Positions 26,286 through 35,704 are shown, counted from the stretch's first letter. The stretch is 64,000 nt of DNA from Neorhizobium galegae (GCF_017877135.1 NZ_JAGIPH010000003.1:124001-188000), one strand, 5' to 3'. Program-made: numbers and translations. Notes: generated by a model from the letters alone, not told the origin.

Positions 26286-27458
26286 TCAGGCGGTGCGAAG
26301 AACCGGCTGCTCCACAGAGGCATTTCGCTCGTCAAGCTGCCAGCGATCGAAGGCCGTACGCCCGAGCATGGAAATCGACGTATCCTCCTGCGGCGCATGC
26401 ACAAGCACGGCCTGGATATCGCGAAAATGCCGCTCAAGGCCCAGCTCGGCACCGAGCCCGGGATTGCCCAGACCGCGGACAGCCAGTTGTACGGCATCAC
26501 GCAACTGGCGCCCGGCCAGAAGGCGTGCACGGACCAGACGTTCCGCATCGGCCTGTCCTGTCGACAGGGCGTCGAAGATGAGCTGCCGCGCACCGCCGAT
26601 CAGGAGATCGATCTCGCCGGAGAACGTCACGAACCGCTCCGTGCGCGCGACGGGGTGCCCGAGATTGGTCGGAACGCGCTCATGGGCAAAACGGCTGAAC
26701 GCCGCCTGGGCCGCTTCGGCAACCCCGAGATAGAGCGAGGTCAGGGCCAATGTCATGGCCGCGTGGCCGCGATTGTCCTGCTGGGCAACCTCCGTTCCCG
26801 TCAGGTCCACCACATTCTGCAGGGGAATTTCCACGTCCTCATATTCCACGTCGTGAGAGCCGCTGGCCCGCATGCCGAGGCTGTCCCAGTTCTCGATGAT
26901 GCGGATGCCGGGTAGACCATTCGGGACCACGAAGGTGCCGACCCGTGTTGGCGCCTCGTCGGTATGGGCCCAGACGAGGAAATGCGTCAGCCCGTGCGCA
27001 CCCGTCACGAAGCGCTTGCGGCCGGAGATCGACCAGCCGCTTGCGGTCCGGCGGGCCCGGGTTGCGGGCAGTCCGCCACGGGCAGGCGAGCCAAGCTCCG
27101 GTTCGACGCGGGCTGCATTGAGGAGAAGCGGACGCTCTTTCGCCTCAGCCAGCAGGCTGAGATAAAGGTCTTCCGGCCAGTGGTTTCTGGAGGCCTGCGC
27201 CAGATGGTTGAAGAGCGTCATGGCGGTGATCAAGGCGACCGACGGGTCGCCACGGCCGAGCGCCGCAAGGATATGGGCGGTATCCAGAAGGGAAGCACCC
27301 CTGCCGCCATAGCGTTTCGCCACCGTGCTTTCCAAGAGGCCGCTTGCGTGAACGGCACGAATGCCTGCCCAGGGAAATGCACCACTGCGATCGACCTCGG
27401 GCGCTGCGTCTGCAACGGCGCGGACGATCTGGTCGAGCTGGCGGGGATCGAGAACCAT
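26286..27458 (-). CDS. Acyl-CoA dehydrogenase-fold monooxygenase/dehydrogenase (SfnB/DszC-like)
   Basis: A 390-residue flavoprotein with the acyl-CoA dehydrogenase fold: YGGRGASLLDTAHILAALG, ISGRKRFVTGAHG, DSLGMRASGSHDVEYEDVEIP, ALTSLYLGVAEAA. Such proteins in sulfur-scavenging clusters (SfnB, DszC group) use reduced flavin on S-compounds instead of acyl-CoA. The usual catalytic Glu segment is not evident. ATG 27458 is preferred (AAAGGG upstream) over TTG 27476. It is located between an LLM monooxygenase and the PanE-like gene. Confidence 0.82.
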   Translation of the reverse strand: MVLDPRQLDQIVRAVADAAPEVDRSGAFPWAGIRAVHASGLLESTVAKRYGGRGASLLDTAHILAALGRGDPSVALITAMTLFNHLAQASRNHWPEDLYLSLLAEAKERPLLLNAARVEPELGSPARGGLPATRARRTASGWSISGRKRFVTGAHGLTHFLVWAHTDEAPTRVGTFVVPNGLPGIRIIENWDSLGMRASGSHDVEYEDVEIPLQNVVDLTGTEVAQQDNRGHAAMTLALTSLYLGVAEAAQAAFSRFAHERVPTNLGHPVARTERFVTFSGEIDLLIGGARQLIFDALSTGQADAERLVRARLLAGRQLRDAVQLAVRGLGNPGLGAELGLERHFRDIQAVLVHAPQEDTSISMLGRTAFDRWQLDERNASVEQPVLRTA

Positions 27459-27566
27459 CGGCAGAGGCCCTTTCAAAATGACCTAAAATTGGCTGCCGCC
27501 CCTTGAGGAGAGGAGGCATCGAGAAAAAGGTTTCCGGCAGATATCCCTCCTGCCGGAAACAAAGGC

Positions 27567-28670
27567 TCAGGCCGCGGCCTTGTTCTTGGCGTTCTCACGC
27601 TCGCGTAGTCCCTCGCGGACCAGCGGCAGCACGTAGCGGCCATAATCGACGGCATCGTTGAAATTGTCGTAGCCGCGGATCGAGATCAGATCGGCGCCGA
27701 GATCGACATAATCGAGGATCGAGTCGGCAATGGTGCGAGGGGAACCGACAAGGGCGGTTGTCGCACCGCTGGCATTGGTCGCCGTGACCGTCGGATACCA
27801 GAGCGCCCGGTCATGCACGTCGCCGCGCTTGGCGATGTCGAGCAGGCGCTGCGAACCGACATTGGCGGGTGGAGCGGCCGAGAGAGGCGCGCGGCTCAGG
27901 CCCTTCTGGCGGTTTTCGTTCAGGCGGTCGAGCACACGGTGTGCCTTTGCCCAGGCGAGTTCATCCGTTTCCGCGATGATCGGGCGGAAGGTGACCCAGA
28001 TGCGCGGGCGATCCTTGCGCCCGGCCTTGGCCGCCTCGTCATAGATCCGGTCGATCTGCTGCTTGGTTTCCGCCAGCGGCTCGCCCCACAGGCCGAAGAT
28101 GTCGCAAAGCGAGCCGCCGATGCGATAGGCGGCGTCCGAGGAACCGCCGAGCGAGATCGGGATCAGGCCCTTCGTCGGGCGCACCGCGGCACGGAACTGC
28201 TTGAACTGGTAGTATTTCCCCTCGAAATCGAAGGGTTCGGTGGACGTCCAGGCGAGGCGCAGGATGCGGATATATTCTTCCTGGCGCTCATAGCGTTGTT
28301 CCTTGTTGAGGAAATCGCCTTCCCGCGCCTGTTCCTCGTCGCTGCCGCCAGCGATGAAGTGGACGACGACGCGCCCGCCGCTCAACTGGTCGAGCGTGGC
28401 CAGCGATTTCGCGGCCACTGTCGGATAGACCGTGTTGGGACGCAGCGCCACGATGATCTTGATCTGCTTCGTGTGTGCGAGGATCGTCGCGCCGAGCGTG
28501 AACGGATCGAAGGACGCCGAGGAGTAGGGGATGAGCGTGTAGTTGAAACCGTAATCGTCGAGCGCGCGGGCATATCTCTCCAGGAACAGCGGATCGACCG
28601 GCGCATCGGGAATGGGGGTTAGGTCATTGGAGGCGTTGGCGAAGCTTGCACTGATAAATTCTACGGGCAT
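27567..28670 (-). CDS. LLM-class flavin-dependent monooxygenase (SsuD-like)
   Basis: A 367-residue enzyme: FISASFANASNDLTPIPDAP at the start, then GFNYTLIPYSSASFDPF, IKIIVALRPNTVYPTVAAKSLATLDQLSGGRVVVHF, GGSDEEQAREGDFL, ISLGGSSDAAYRIGG and TALVGSPRTIADSILDYVDLG. The arrangement matches SsuD-type alkanesulfonate and methylsulfone monooxygenases. First gene of the LLM/SfnB-like/PanE-like series, with the AGAAAGAC inverted repeat about 65 bases upstream. Confidence 0.88.
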   Translation of the reverse strand: MPVEFISASFANASNDLTPIPDAPVDPLFLERYARALDDYGFNYTLIPYSSASFDPFTLGATILAHTKQIKIIVALRPNTVYPTVAAKSLATLDQLSGGRVVVHFIAGGSDEEQAREGDFLNKEQRYERQEEYIRILRLAWTSTEPFDFEGKYYQFKQFRAAVRPTKGLIPISLGGSSDAAYRIGGSLCDIFGLWGEPLAETKQQIDRIYDEAAKAGRKDRPRIWVTFRPIIAETDELAWAKAHRVLDRLNENRQKGLSRAPLSAAPPANVGSQRLLDIAKRGDVHDRALWYPTVTATNASGATTALVGSPRTIADSILDYVDLGADLISIRGYDNFNDAVDYGRYVLPLVREGLRERENAKNKAAA

Positions 28671-28733
28671 CTGACGAGGTCTCCATTCCGATTGCCGAGC
28701 GATAGGGTCAGGCTAAGGGGCTGAACATCTAGG

Positions 28734-28751
28734 AGAAAGACAGGTCTTTCT
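28734..28751. promoter_or_regulatory. Perfect 8-bp inverted repeat (AGAAAGAC-AG-GTCTTTCT), candidate operator
   Basis: It lies in the 155-base gap upstream of the LLM/SfnB-like series. A close variant with 15 of 18 identical bases (AGAAAGACTGGTTATTCT) lies at 35358-35375, upstream of the peptide-type importer. A shared regulator of the two transcription units is likely. Confidence 0.55.
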
Positions 28752-28825
28752 ATTCTATCGAATTAATGGAAAATATTGTTCCTGTCGGGTAGGCGCGGTC
28801 GATGGCCGCGCCTGTCCTGCTTTTG

Positions 28826-29917
28826 TCAGGTGGCTGGTGTCCAGCCGAGGTGCGGCGCCACCGTCTCGGCGAGATCGCGCAGCACGCGCAGGTTCTCCTC
28901 CAGGCCATGGGCGGGCGGAAGGAAGAGGACGAGTTCGTCGGCGGCCGCAAGACCAGGATCGGCGAGAACTGCTTCGGTAACCTCGTCGGGCGTCCCTTGA
29001 AACACCGGGGAAATCTGTCTGCCCGAAGGCAGCTGCCCCGGAGCCACCGGCGTAAGCGCGCCCTTTGGCCGCGAAGCGGCGATCCCGAGCGTGCGGCGCT
29101 CCAGATCATAGGCCGCATATTTTTCCCGCAGTTCGGCGGTCGTGCCGACAAGAATGGATGCAGCGACGGCGACCGCGGGCGGCTCGGTCTGCCAGATCCG
29201 CCGCCAGGCCGAGCGATAGGCCTCGATGATCCGGGCCTGGTAGGCACCGAAGCTTTCGCCCTCCGCATGGCCGTGCTGCACGGTTCCGGTGATCAGGCCA
29301 ATGCCGAGTTCGGCGGCCTGGATGGCGGACGACACACTTGCGACGCCCTGCCGGATACGGTTGCGAAGCGTCGGGCTGTGGGGCGTCACGCGCAGCTGCG
29401 TTCCTTCCGGAGCGCCCTGGCCGGGACCGTCCACCGTGTGGAGCACCTCGCCGGCGACGGCGGCCAGGAAGCGTGCCTGCCGACGTTTCGCCTCGGTTCT
29501 CGAGTCTGTGTCGACGGCGCCGAAGACGGCATCGAAGGCGGCGTTTTCTCCGGTCGAAATCGCAAGTTCCAGCCGGCCATCGACGAGAAGATCGGTCGTG
29601 CCGGCGGCTTCCGCCAGCAGGATCGGATCCTGGTAGCGCATCGGAATGACTGCGGAGCCCAGCGTGATGCGGCTGGTATGCTGACCGACGGCCGCGAAGA
29701 ATGGCAGCGGTGAGGAGAGATAGTTGTCGAAGTGCCGTTGATAGGACCAGCCGGACTGGTAACCGAAAGCTTCGGCGGCCTGATAAAGGGCAATGCCATC
29801 GCGCAGGCCCTTCGCCGGTCCGTCGATGTCGTTGAACGACACGCGCGTATTGAAGCCGAGCCGCGTCTTCGGGCGAAAGTGCGCAGCCGCGACGGTCTGT
29901 TGCAAAGCGAGGGTCAT
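28826..29917 (-). CDS. LLM-class luciferase-like flavin monooxygenase
   Basis: A 363-residue luciferase-like protein, more distant from SsuD than the other LLM genes here: LGFNTRVSFNDIDGPAKGLRDG, ITLGSAVIPMRYQDPILLAEAAGTTDLL, RLELAISTGENAAF, VFQGTPDEVTEAVLADPGLAAADELVLFLP. Substrate unknown. It shares ATGA with the end of the double ATPase gene, so it is the last gene of the leftward importer operon. It probably acts on the compound imported by that system. Confidence 0.86.
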   Translation of the reverse strand: MTLALQQTVAAAHFRPKTRLGFNTRVSFNDIDGPAKGLRDGIALYQAAEAFGYQSGWSYQRHFDNYLSSPLPFFAAVGQHTSRITLGSAVIPMRYQDPILLAEAAGTTDLLVDGRLELAISTGENAAFDAVFGAVDTDSRTEAKRRQARFLAAVAGEVLHTVDGPGQGAPEGTQLRVTPHSPTLRNRIRQGVASVSSAIQAAELGIGLITGTVQHGHAEGESFGAYQARIIEAYRSAWRRIWQTEPPAVAVAASILVGTTAELREKYAAYDLERRTLGIAASRPKGALTPVAPGQLPSGRQISPVFQGTPDEVTEAVLADPGLAAADELVLFLPPAHGLEENLRVLRDLAETVAPHLGWTPAT

Positions 29918-31623
29918 GCAAATATCTCCTGACGCAGGTTGGCTGCCTTGTGTGTCGCGGTCTGTGAGGCGTGAACCCCGGCCGGGATCGAATCCAGGAG
30001 GGCCCTGGTATAGGGTTGGCGGGGGGTATCGAAGATGTCCGTCACGGACCCGTGTTCGACGATGCGGCCCTTGCGCATGACCGAAACGGTGTGGGCGAGC
30101 TGTCGCACCAGAGCGAGGTCGTGAGAGACGAAGACATAGGTGAGGCCGAGGTTGGCCTGCAGCGACAGCAGGACCTCGACAATGTCGGCCTGCACGCTGA
30201 CATCGAGCGCAGAGGTCGGCTCATCGAGCACGATCACATCCGGCCGCAGGACGAGGGTGCGCGCGATGGCGACCCGCTGGCGCTGCCCGCCGGACAAGGC
30301 GCCCGGTTTGCGCTGCAGCAGGTGGTCGCCCAGTCCGACATTGGCGAGCGCCTCCCGCACCTGTGCGCGCCGTTCAGCGACCGTACCGATCCGGTAGCGA
30401 TCGAGCGGTTCGCGCACCAGCTGTTCGACCGACCAGGTCGGGTCAAGCGAGGTGAACGGGTTCTGGTAGACGAGCTGCAGATGGCGCCACACCGCGCGCT
30501 GCGAGCCCCGGTCGGAGCCGGATATTGTTTCACCCGACACGGTGATGCGGCCGGCATCGGGCTCGTCAAGGCCGAGAAGCAGCCGGATCGTCGTCGTCTT
30601 GCCGGAGCCGGATTCGCCGACCAGGGCGTGGGTGGTGCCTGCGGCAACCGAGAAGCTGATCCTGTCGACAGCCGTCAGCGACTTGCCATCGACGGAGAAG
30701 GTCTTGCTCACGCCCTCGACGGCAATCTTCGTGGCCGTGCCCTCCCGTCCGTCGAGGCGATGAAAACCGGGGTCCCTGAGCGCCGCATAGCGATCCGGAT
30801 TGAGCGCCGGGACATCTGCATGCAGCTTGCGGGCATAGGCGGAAGAGGGGGCGGAGAACACATCTTGCGTCCTGCCGGCCTCCTGCACCGTGCCGTCCTT
30901 CAGCACGACGAGCTTGTCCGCCCGTTCCGAGGCAATCGCCAGATCATGCGTGATCAGGAGAAGGCTGATGTCGAGATCGTGTTGCAGGCGCGACAGGAGG
31001 TCGAGGATGCGCTTCTGGATCGTGACGTCGAGAGCCGAGGTCGGCTCGTCCGCCACCAGAAGCGCCGGACGCGGCAGCACGGCAAGCCCGATCAGCACGC
31101 GCTGCAGCATGCCGCCCGAGAGCTGGTGCGGGTAGGAGTCGTAGACGCGGCCCGGATTGTCGAGGCCGACTTCGGCGAAGGTGTCGAGGATCAGCGCCTT
31201 GCGCAGTGCCTTGTTCGGCTCGTCGGTGAGGGCGGCGGCCTCCTGCGCCTGCGCGCCGATGGCGCGCACCGGATTGAGTGCATTGGCCGGATCCTGCGGG
31301 ACAAAGCCGATGGCGCGACCGCGCAGCGTCCGGAAATGCCGTTCGGATTGTTTGAGGATATCCTGCCCGTTGAAGGCGATGCGGCCATCGGCATGGGCAC
31401 CGTCCGGCAACAGCCGCAGGACGGCCTTGGCAATCGTCGATTTGCCGGAGCCGGATTCGCCGATCAGGGCCAGGCTCCTGCCACGCGCGAGATCGAAGCC
31501 CACATCATCGACGACGGTGCGTCGACCATAGGCAACCGACAAGCCATCCACCTTGAGCAGCGGCGGCGTCAGAAGAGCGGATAGGGTGTCCGGGCGTTGA
31601 GTCAGTTTGTCTTGCGAAGCCAT
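29914..31623 (-). CDS. Oligopeptide/nickel-type ABC transporter, fused double ATPase
   Basis: A 569-residue protein with two complete ABC domains (DppD+DppF type). The first has Walker A GESGSGKST, signature LSGGMLQRV and VADEPTSALDVTI. The second has GESGSGKTT, LSGGQRQRVAIARTL and VLDEPTSALDVSVQ. Each ends with the oligopeptide-transporter C-terminal segment (PSSAYARKLHADVPALN and PRQPYTRALLDSIP). The start ATG 31623 lies 22 bases inside the upstream permease gene. A further upstream frame is a shadow of that gene. Confidence 0.93.
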   Translation of the reverse strand: MASQDKLTQRPDTLSALLTPPLLKVDGLSVAYGRRTVVDDVGFDLARGRSLALIGESGSGKSTIAKAVLRLLPDGAHADGRIAFNGQDILKQSERHFRTLRGRAIGFVPQDPANALNPVRAIGAQAQEAAALTDEPNKALRKALILDTFAEVGLDNPGRVYDSYPHQLSGGMLQRVLIGLAVLPRPALLVADEPTSALDVTIQKRILDLLSRLQHDLDISLLLITHDLAIASERADKLVVLKDGTVQEAGRTQDVFSAPSSAYARKLHADVPALNPDRYAALRDPGFHRLDGREGTATKIAVEGVSKTFSVDGKSLTAVDRISFSVAAGTTHALVGESGSGKTTTIRLLLGLDEPDAGRITVSGETISGSDRGSQRAVWRHLQLVYQNPFTSLDPTWSVEQLVREPLDRYRIGTVAERRAQVREALANVGLGDHLLQRKPGALSGGQRQRVAIARTLVLRPDVIVLDEPTSALDVSVQADIVEVLLSLQANLGLTYVFVSHDLALVRQLAHTVSVMRKGRIVEHGSVTDIFDTPRQPYTRALLDSIPAGVHASQTATHKAANLRQEIFA

Positions 31624-32450
31624 CGGCTGATCCTGTTGACGGAGAGGACGGTCACGATCGTGACGAACGCAGGGGCGTAAACCAGCCAGGGCCATTTGAG
31701 ATAATCCTTGCCGATCGAGATCAGCAGGCCCCAGTCGGAAGCGGGCGGCGGGTCGCCGTAGCCCAGAAAGGCAAGTCCGGCGATGACGAGGATGGAGAGG
31801 CCAAACTGCAGCACGGCAAGCGGCAGAACCGAGCGCGAGGCATTTGGCAGGATGTGACGGATGAGGATGTACCAGCGCGATCCGCCGAGAATGAAGGAGG
31901 CTTCGATGAAGACGGCCTGCCGGGTCTTGATCACTTCCGACCGCATGACGCGGGCAAAGATCGCGACGGCGGAGATGCCGGTGGCAATGGCCGCATTGGT
32001 GGTGTTGAAGCCGAGCGCGGTGACGATGATGACCGCCAGCAGGAAGCTCGGAATGGCCAGCAGCATATCGACCAGCCGCGCCAGAACGATATCCGTCCAG
32101 CCCCCCAGGAAACCGGAGAGAAGGCCGATCAGGCCGCCGATGACGACGCCGATGACAACGGCGATCAGGGCGCTGGTGACCGATGACGACGTGCCATAGA
32201 CGATGCGTGCATAGACATCGCGTCCCAGATGGTCCGTCCCGAACCAGTGCGCAAAGCTCGGGCCAAGCAGCTTCTGTGCCGGCACGCCCACGACCGGGCT
32301 GTAGCTGGTAAACAGGCCGGGTGCCACGGACCAGGCAATCACGACGATGATGATGGCCAGGGAGAGCGCGACGCTGATCGGGATGCTGAGCCGCTTCCCG
32401 TTCCTGCGCTCCGTTTCCTCAACCGGGTGCGATGAAAGGACGACGCTCAT
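31602..32450 (-). CDS. Oligopeptide-type ABC transporter permease (DppC-like)
   Basis: A 282-residue permease. The N-terminal cytoplasmic stretch and first helix (SIPISVALSLAIIIVVIAW) are followed by the DppC signature FGTDHLGRDVYARIVYG, five further helices and the EAA loop ASFILGGSRWYILIRHILPNA. It overlaps the DppB-like gene by 4 bases (ATGA) and the double ATPase gene by 22 bases. Confidence 0.93.
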   Translation of the reverse strand: MSVVLSSHPVEETERRNGKRLSIPISVALSLAIIIVVIAWSVAPGLFTSYSPVVGVPAQKLLGPSFAHWFGTDHLGRDVYARIVYGTSSSVTSALIAVVIGVVIGGLIGLLSGFLGGWTDIVLARLVDMLLAIPSFLLAVIIVTALGFNTTNAAIATGISAVAIFARVMRSEVIKTRQAVFIEASFILGGSRWYILIRHILPNASRSVLPLAVLQFGLSILVIAGLAFLGYGDPPPASDWGLLISIGKDYLKWPWLVYAPAFVTIVTVLSVNRISRWLRKTN

Positions 32451-33457
32451 GAGGGGATTCCTTCAACACGGTCATCGAAGGCGTCATCGCCCGTTGCCGG
32501 ACGCGGTTTCACCGTTCCGATCAGCTTTACGCGCGGATCAAGCAGCGGATAGACGAGATCGGCAAGGAGGTTGACCACGACGAAGGCGACGGCTGCGAGC
32601 GACACCACGGCCTGGATCACCGGCAGGTCCTGCGTGGTGACCGACCGCTGCACGAGGCTGCCGATCCCGGTGCGTCCGTAGACCGTTTCTGTGATCAGCG
32701 ACCCGCCCAGAAGTTCGCCGACGGTGAGCGCGACAACCGTGACCACAGGCAGTGCGGAGGGTTTCAGGAGATGGCGGAAGAACAACCGGGACTGGGAGAT
32801 GCCCCGACCCCTGGCGACGGCTGCGTAATCCTGCCGGGCTTCGTGGTCGAGATTGGCGATCAGCACTTCGGCAATCTGGGCGGACACCGGGATGCCAAGC
32901 GCCACGGCGGCAAAGAAGGTCGCCCAGAAGCTGTCCGCATTGATGACCCTGAAGAGCCCCAGCTGAAACCCGAAGATATGGATCAGCACGAGACCGATGA
33001 CGAAATTCGGCACGGACAGGAACAGGGAGGGAAAGCCCCTCAGTAGACCCTGGCCATAGCGGCGAGGCAGGAACTGCGTTCCGTAGCCAATGACCAGTGC
33101 CAGGACGATGGCGACGGCAAGCCCGGAGGTCGCGAGAACCAGCGTCGACGGCAAGACCTCCGCGATGAGGGTCGATACCGGCCGGTTGGAGCGCATCGAC
33201 AGGCCGAGATCCCCGGACAGGAACTGGCTGAGCGAAGCCCACAGCTGCACGAGCACGGGCCGGTCAAGGCCCTGCGCCGCGATGATCTGCTGGATCTCCT
33301 GTTCGGAGAAGCCGTTCTGCGGATCCCGCAGAACGTTGGTGATCGGATCGCCGGGCAGGACGCTGACGACGATGAAGGTGAACACATAGGACAGCAGGAT
33401 CACGATGACCGCCTGGCCGATGCGCTTTGCCGCGTAGTCCAGATAGGAACGGTTCAT
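32447..33457 (-). CDS. Oligopeptide-type ABC transporter permease (DppB-like)
   Basis: A 336-residue permease with the N-terminal helix AVIVILLSYVFTFIVVSVLPGDP typical of DppB, DLGLSMRSNRPV, the EAA loop AVARGRGISQSRLFFRHLLKPSALP and ITETVYGRTGIGSLV. It starts 37 bases downstream of the binding-protein gene and shares ATGA with the DppC-like gene. Confidence 0.93.
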   Translation of the reverse strand: MNRSYLDYAAKRIGQAVIVILLSYVFTFIVVSVLPGDPITNVLRDPQNGFSEQEIQQIIAAQGLDRPVLVQLWASLSQFLSGDLGLSMRSNRPVSTLIAEVLPSTLVLATSGLAVAIVLALVIGYGTQFLPRRYGQGLLRGFPSLFLSVPNFVIGLVLIHIFGFQLGLFRVINADSFWATFFAAVALGIPVSAQIAEVLIANLDHEARQDYAAVARGRGISQSRLFFRHLLKPSALPVVTVVALTVGELLGGSLITETVYGRTGIGSLVQRSVTTQDLPVIQAVVSLAAVAFVVVNLLADLVYPLLDPRVKLIGTVKPRPATGDDAFDDRVEGIPS

Positions 33458-33494
33458 GCCGCTTCCTCCTCACGCTCTGTCGCAACAGCCGGCG

Positions 33495-35147
33495 TCATTC
33501 GCTCTTGTAGGCCGTGTAGTAGCTTGCATAGGCAACGCCGTTGTAGACTTCACCCTTCAGCGTCGGCGACTGCACATAGATGCGCTGGACGATCTGCGTG
33601 CGGGGAATGAAGTAGCCCTGTTCGAGCACATATTTCTGCAACTCGTTCAGCAGCGGATTGCGCACGTCGGTTGAGGCGGCGCCAGCGATCTTGTCGCGCA
33701 GCTCGTTCAGCGTCTTGTCGCTGTCGTCCAGATTGAACCAGTTTTCGCCATTGTTCGCATTGGTCAGGATGCTCGCGATGGTGCCGGCATCGATGAAGCT
33801 GCGCGTCACTTCATAGGCCGGCACGGTCGGCCCGCCATATTTGACGCGGTCCGTGAAGGTGACGACGTCAAAGGCGCGGATGTCCACCTTCCAGCCGATC
33901 TTGCCGAGCTGCTGGGCAATCAGTTCGTCAATGGCCTTTGCGGTGGCAAGATACGGATTGGAATGAAGGGTCAGTGTCAGCGGCTTGCCGTTCTTCGCCC
34001 TGACGCCATCCGCACCCTTCACCCAGCCCGCCTCGTCCAGAAGCTTTTCCGCCTTGGCCGGATCATAGGCCAGCAGAGCGGACTGGTCCGTGGCGCCGGG
34101 CACATTGCTCTGGATGAAGGACGTCGCCAGCTTCCAGTCGGGGGTATAGACCGTATCGATGATCTCCTGGCGGTTGATCGCGGCCTGCAGGGCCTGGCGC
34201 ACCTTCACGTCGTTGTAGGGCTCGAGCTTGGTATTGATCGCCCAGCCATTGACGAAGCCGAGATAGCGGGGCGTCGCAACGGTGAAACCCTCATCCTTCA
34301 GGGACTTCAGTTCCTGGGGCGAAGCATTGTAGGCGACATCGGCCTGAGAGGACTGGACGGCGGACACCCGCAGCGAAGGTTCGCTGACGATCTTGTAGGT
34401 GATTCTGTCGAGGTAGGCCGGCCCCGTATGGCCGACGGCGGGCGGCCCCCAGTTATAGTCCTTGCGCTTGACCAGCGTGACGTGATCGCCTTCCTTCCAG
34501 GATTCCACCACATAGGGACCACTGCCGGAGGTCTTCGCCAGATCGGCCTGTTGCGTTGCCGGCTGCGCCAGCGTCTTTGGTGAAATCAGGATCGAGCCAT
34601 GGTAGCCAAGCGTCGGGATGAAGCCGAGCGTCGGCTTCTTGAACGTCACCTTGACCGTCTGCGGGTCGATGACGTCGGCGCGATCATAGGTCTTCGGGAA
34701 AAGGGCGATCGGGTTGATGCCTTCGTTCTTGCGCCCGGCATACCAGATGTCGAGATTGGCGACGACCGCAGCGGCATCCAGCGGCGTCCCGTCGGAGAAG
34801 GTCACGCCCTTCTTGAGATGCAGCGTAAACTCGGTCGCCTCTGCGTTCTGCTCCCAGCGCTCCGCAAGCCACGGGCTCACCTTGCCATCCGCGTCAACGT
34901 AGACCAGCTTGTCCGTGACATGCCCCCAGACGTGACCCTGGAAGCTGGAGATCGCGCTGTTGTTGGGGATCCACGTCCCGCCGAGCGAGTCGATCAGGAA
35001 GACAATATCGCCGCCATTGCGCGGATCCTCCGCGCTCAGCGCCGGATTGACGCCGGTGAAGGTGACCGCTCCAGCGAGAAGGAACGCGGAGCCGGCGGTC
35101 AGCAGGCGGCGGCGGGTGATTGAAACGAACTGTGCAAGGTGTGACAT
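33495..35147 (-). CDS. Oligopeptide-type ABC transporter substrate-binding protein (SBP_bac_5)
   Basis: A 550-residue periplasmic protein. The N-terminus has a twin-arginine-like leader (TRRRLLTAGSAFLLAGAVTFTG), possibly Tat exported. The SBP_bac_5 domain follows: WLAERWEQNAEATEFTLHLKKGVTFSDGTPLDA, VNGWAINTKLEPYNDVKVRQALQAAINRQEI. The family imports peptides, nickel chelates, opines or other medium-sized solutes. Its partners (SfnB-like, LLMs) suggest an organosulfur ligand. First gene of the operon. Confidence 0.92.
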   Translation of the reverse strand: MSHLAQFVSITRRRLLTAGSAFLLAGAVTFTGVNPALSAEDPRNGGDIVFLIDSLGGTWIPNNSAISSFQGHVWGHVTDKLVYVDADGKVSPWLAERWEQNAEATEFTLHLKKGVTFSDGTPLDAAAVVANLDIWYAGRKNEGINPIALFPKTYDRADVIDPQTVKVTFKKPTLGFIPTLGYHGSILISPKTLAQPATQQADLAKTSGSGPYVVESWKEGDHVTLVKRKDYNWGPPAVGHTGPAYLDRITYKIVSEPSLRVSAVQSSQADVAYNASPQELKSLKDEGFTVATPRYLGFVNGWAINTKLEPYNDVKVRQALQAAINRQEIIDTVYTPDWKLATSFIQSNVPGATDQSALLAYDPAKAEKLLDEAGWVKGADGVRAKNGKPLTLTLHSNPYLATAKAIDELIAQQLGKIGWKVDIRAFDVVTFTDRVKYGGPTVPAYEVTRSFIDAGTIASILTNANNGENWFNLDDSDKTLNELRDKIAGAASTDVRNPLLNELQKYVLEQGYFIPRTQIVQRIYVQSPTLKGEVYNGVAYASYYTAYKSE

Positions 35148-35357
35148 TTGAAATCCTGGTCTTCGAGTGGCAGATCAAGGGAGGAATGCGCGATGCCCTT
35201 GCGGCCTCGGCGCTGCGTTCAATCGGTGCGTCAACCTGGGCAACAGCTACAGGATCGAGCGAGGTCGACGGTCGAGCGCGGCGCTTTCGGCATGTTTTCC
35301 TCCTGGCAAATCCGGGTTGAACCAATGCTATGAGCCTAGCGATGCCGTCGCCCGGAG

Positions 35358-35375
35358 AGAAAGACTGGTTATTCT
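35358..35375. promoter_or_regulatory. Variant of the AGAAAGAC inverted repeat, candidate operator
   Basis: AGAAAGACTGGTTATTCT matches the perfect repeat at 28734-28751 in 15 of 18 positions. It lies about 210 bases upstream of the binding-protein start, in the 356-base noncoding stretch 35148-35503. That stretch shows no gene or other structure. Confidence 0.45.
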
Positions 35376-35503
35376 TTTTCTATGGTTTCTGTAGAATATC
35401 TTGGCGCGTTGGGGCGGCGCATTGATTTGCCGTGCTAGCCCATGAAATCGGAATAGGGTGAGACTGCCGTGGCGGACGCGCAGCAAAGCCGGGACCCGCC
35501 CAT

Positions 35504-35704
35504 TCTCCCTTCGGCATTCAACGCATCCCAAAGTTTGCCATTGAGCCGTGAGCCCGGATTGGTGCGCGACCCCGTGCGTGTCTTCATCCACGCCATGGCT
35601 GCCGGACGTCTGTCAAAAGCCTCCGTCCCGTGATATGTGGCGCCGTCCTGGGTCAAGCGCAGCCACGCCCGATCGGTGACGCTGCCGTCCTTCCGCTTCC
35701 GCGC
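35504..35704 (-). pseudogene. Remnant of a tyrosine-recombinase (phage/island integrase) N-terminal domain
   Basis: In one minus-strand frame about 67 residues read ARKRKDGSVTDRAWLRL, then TQDGATYHGTEAFDRRPAAMAWMK. This spacing of R-K-R-x-D-G-S, D-G-x-x-x-H, F-D-R-R and A-x-A-W matches the arm-type DNA-binding domain of tyrosine integrases. No catalytic domain follows, and the frame extends backwards into dusA antisense without a start. dusA is a known integration target for islands and prophages, which makes a decayed integrase about 100 bases from its start credible. Confidence 0.5.
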
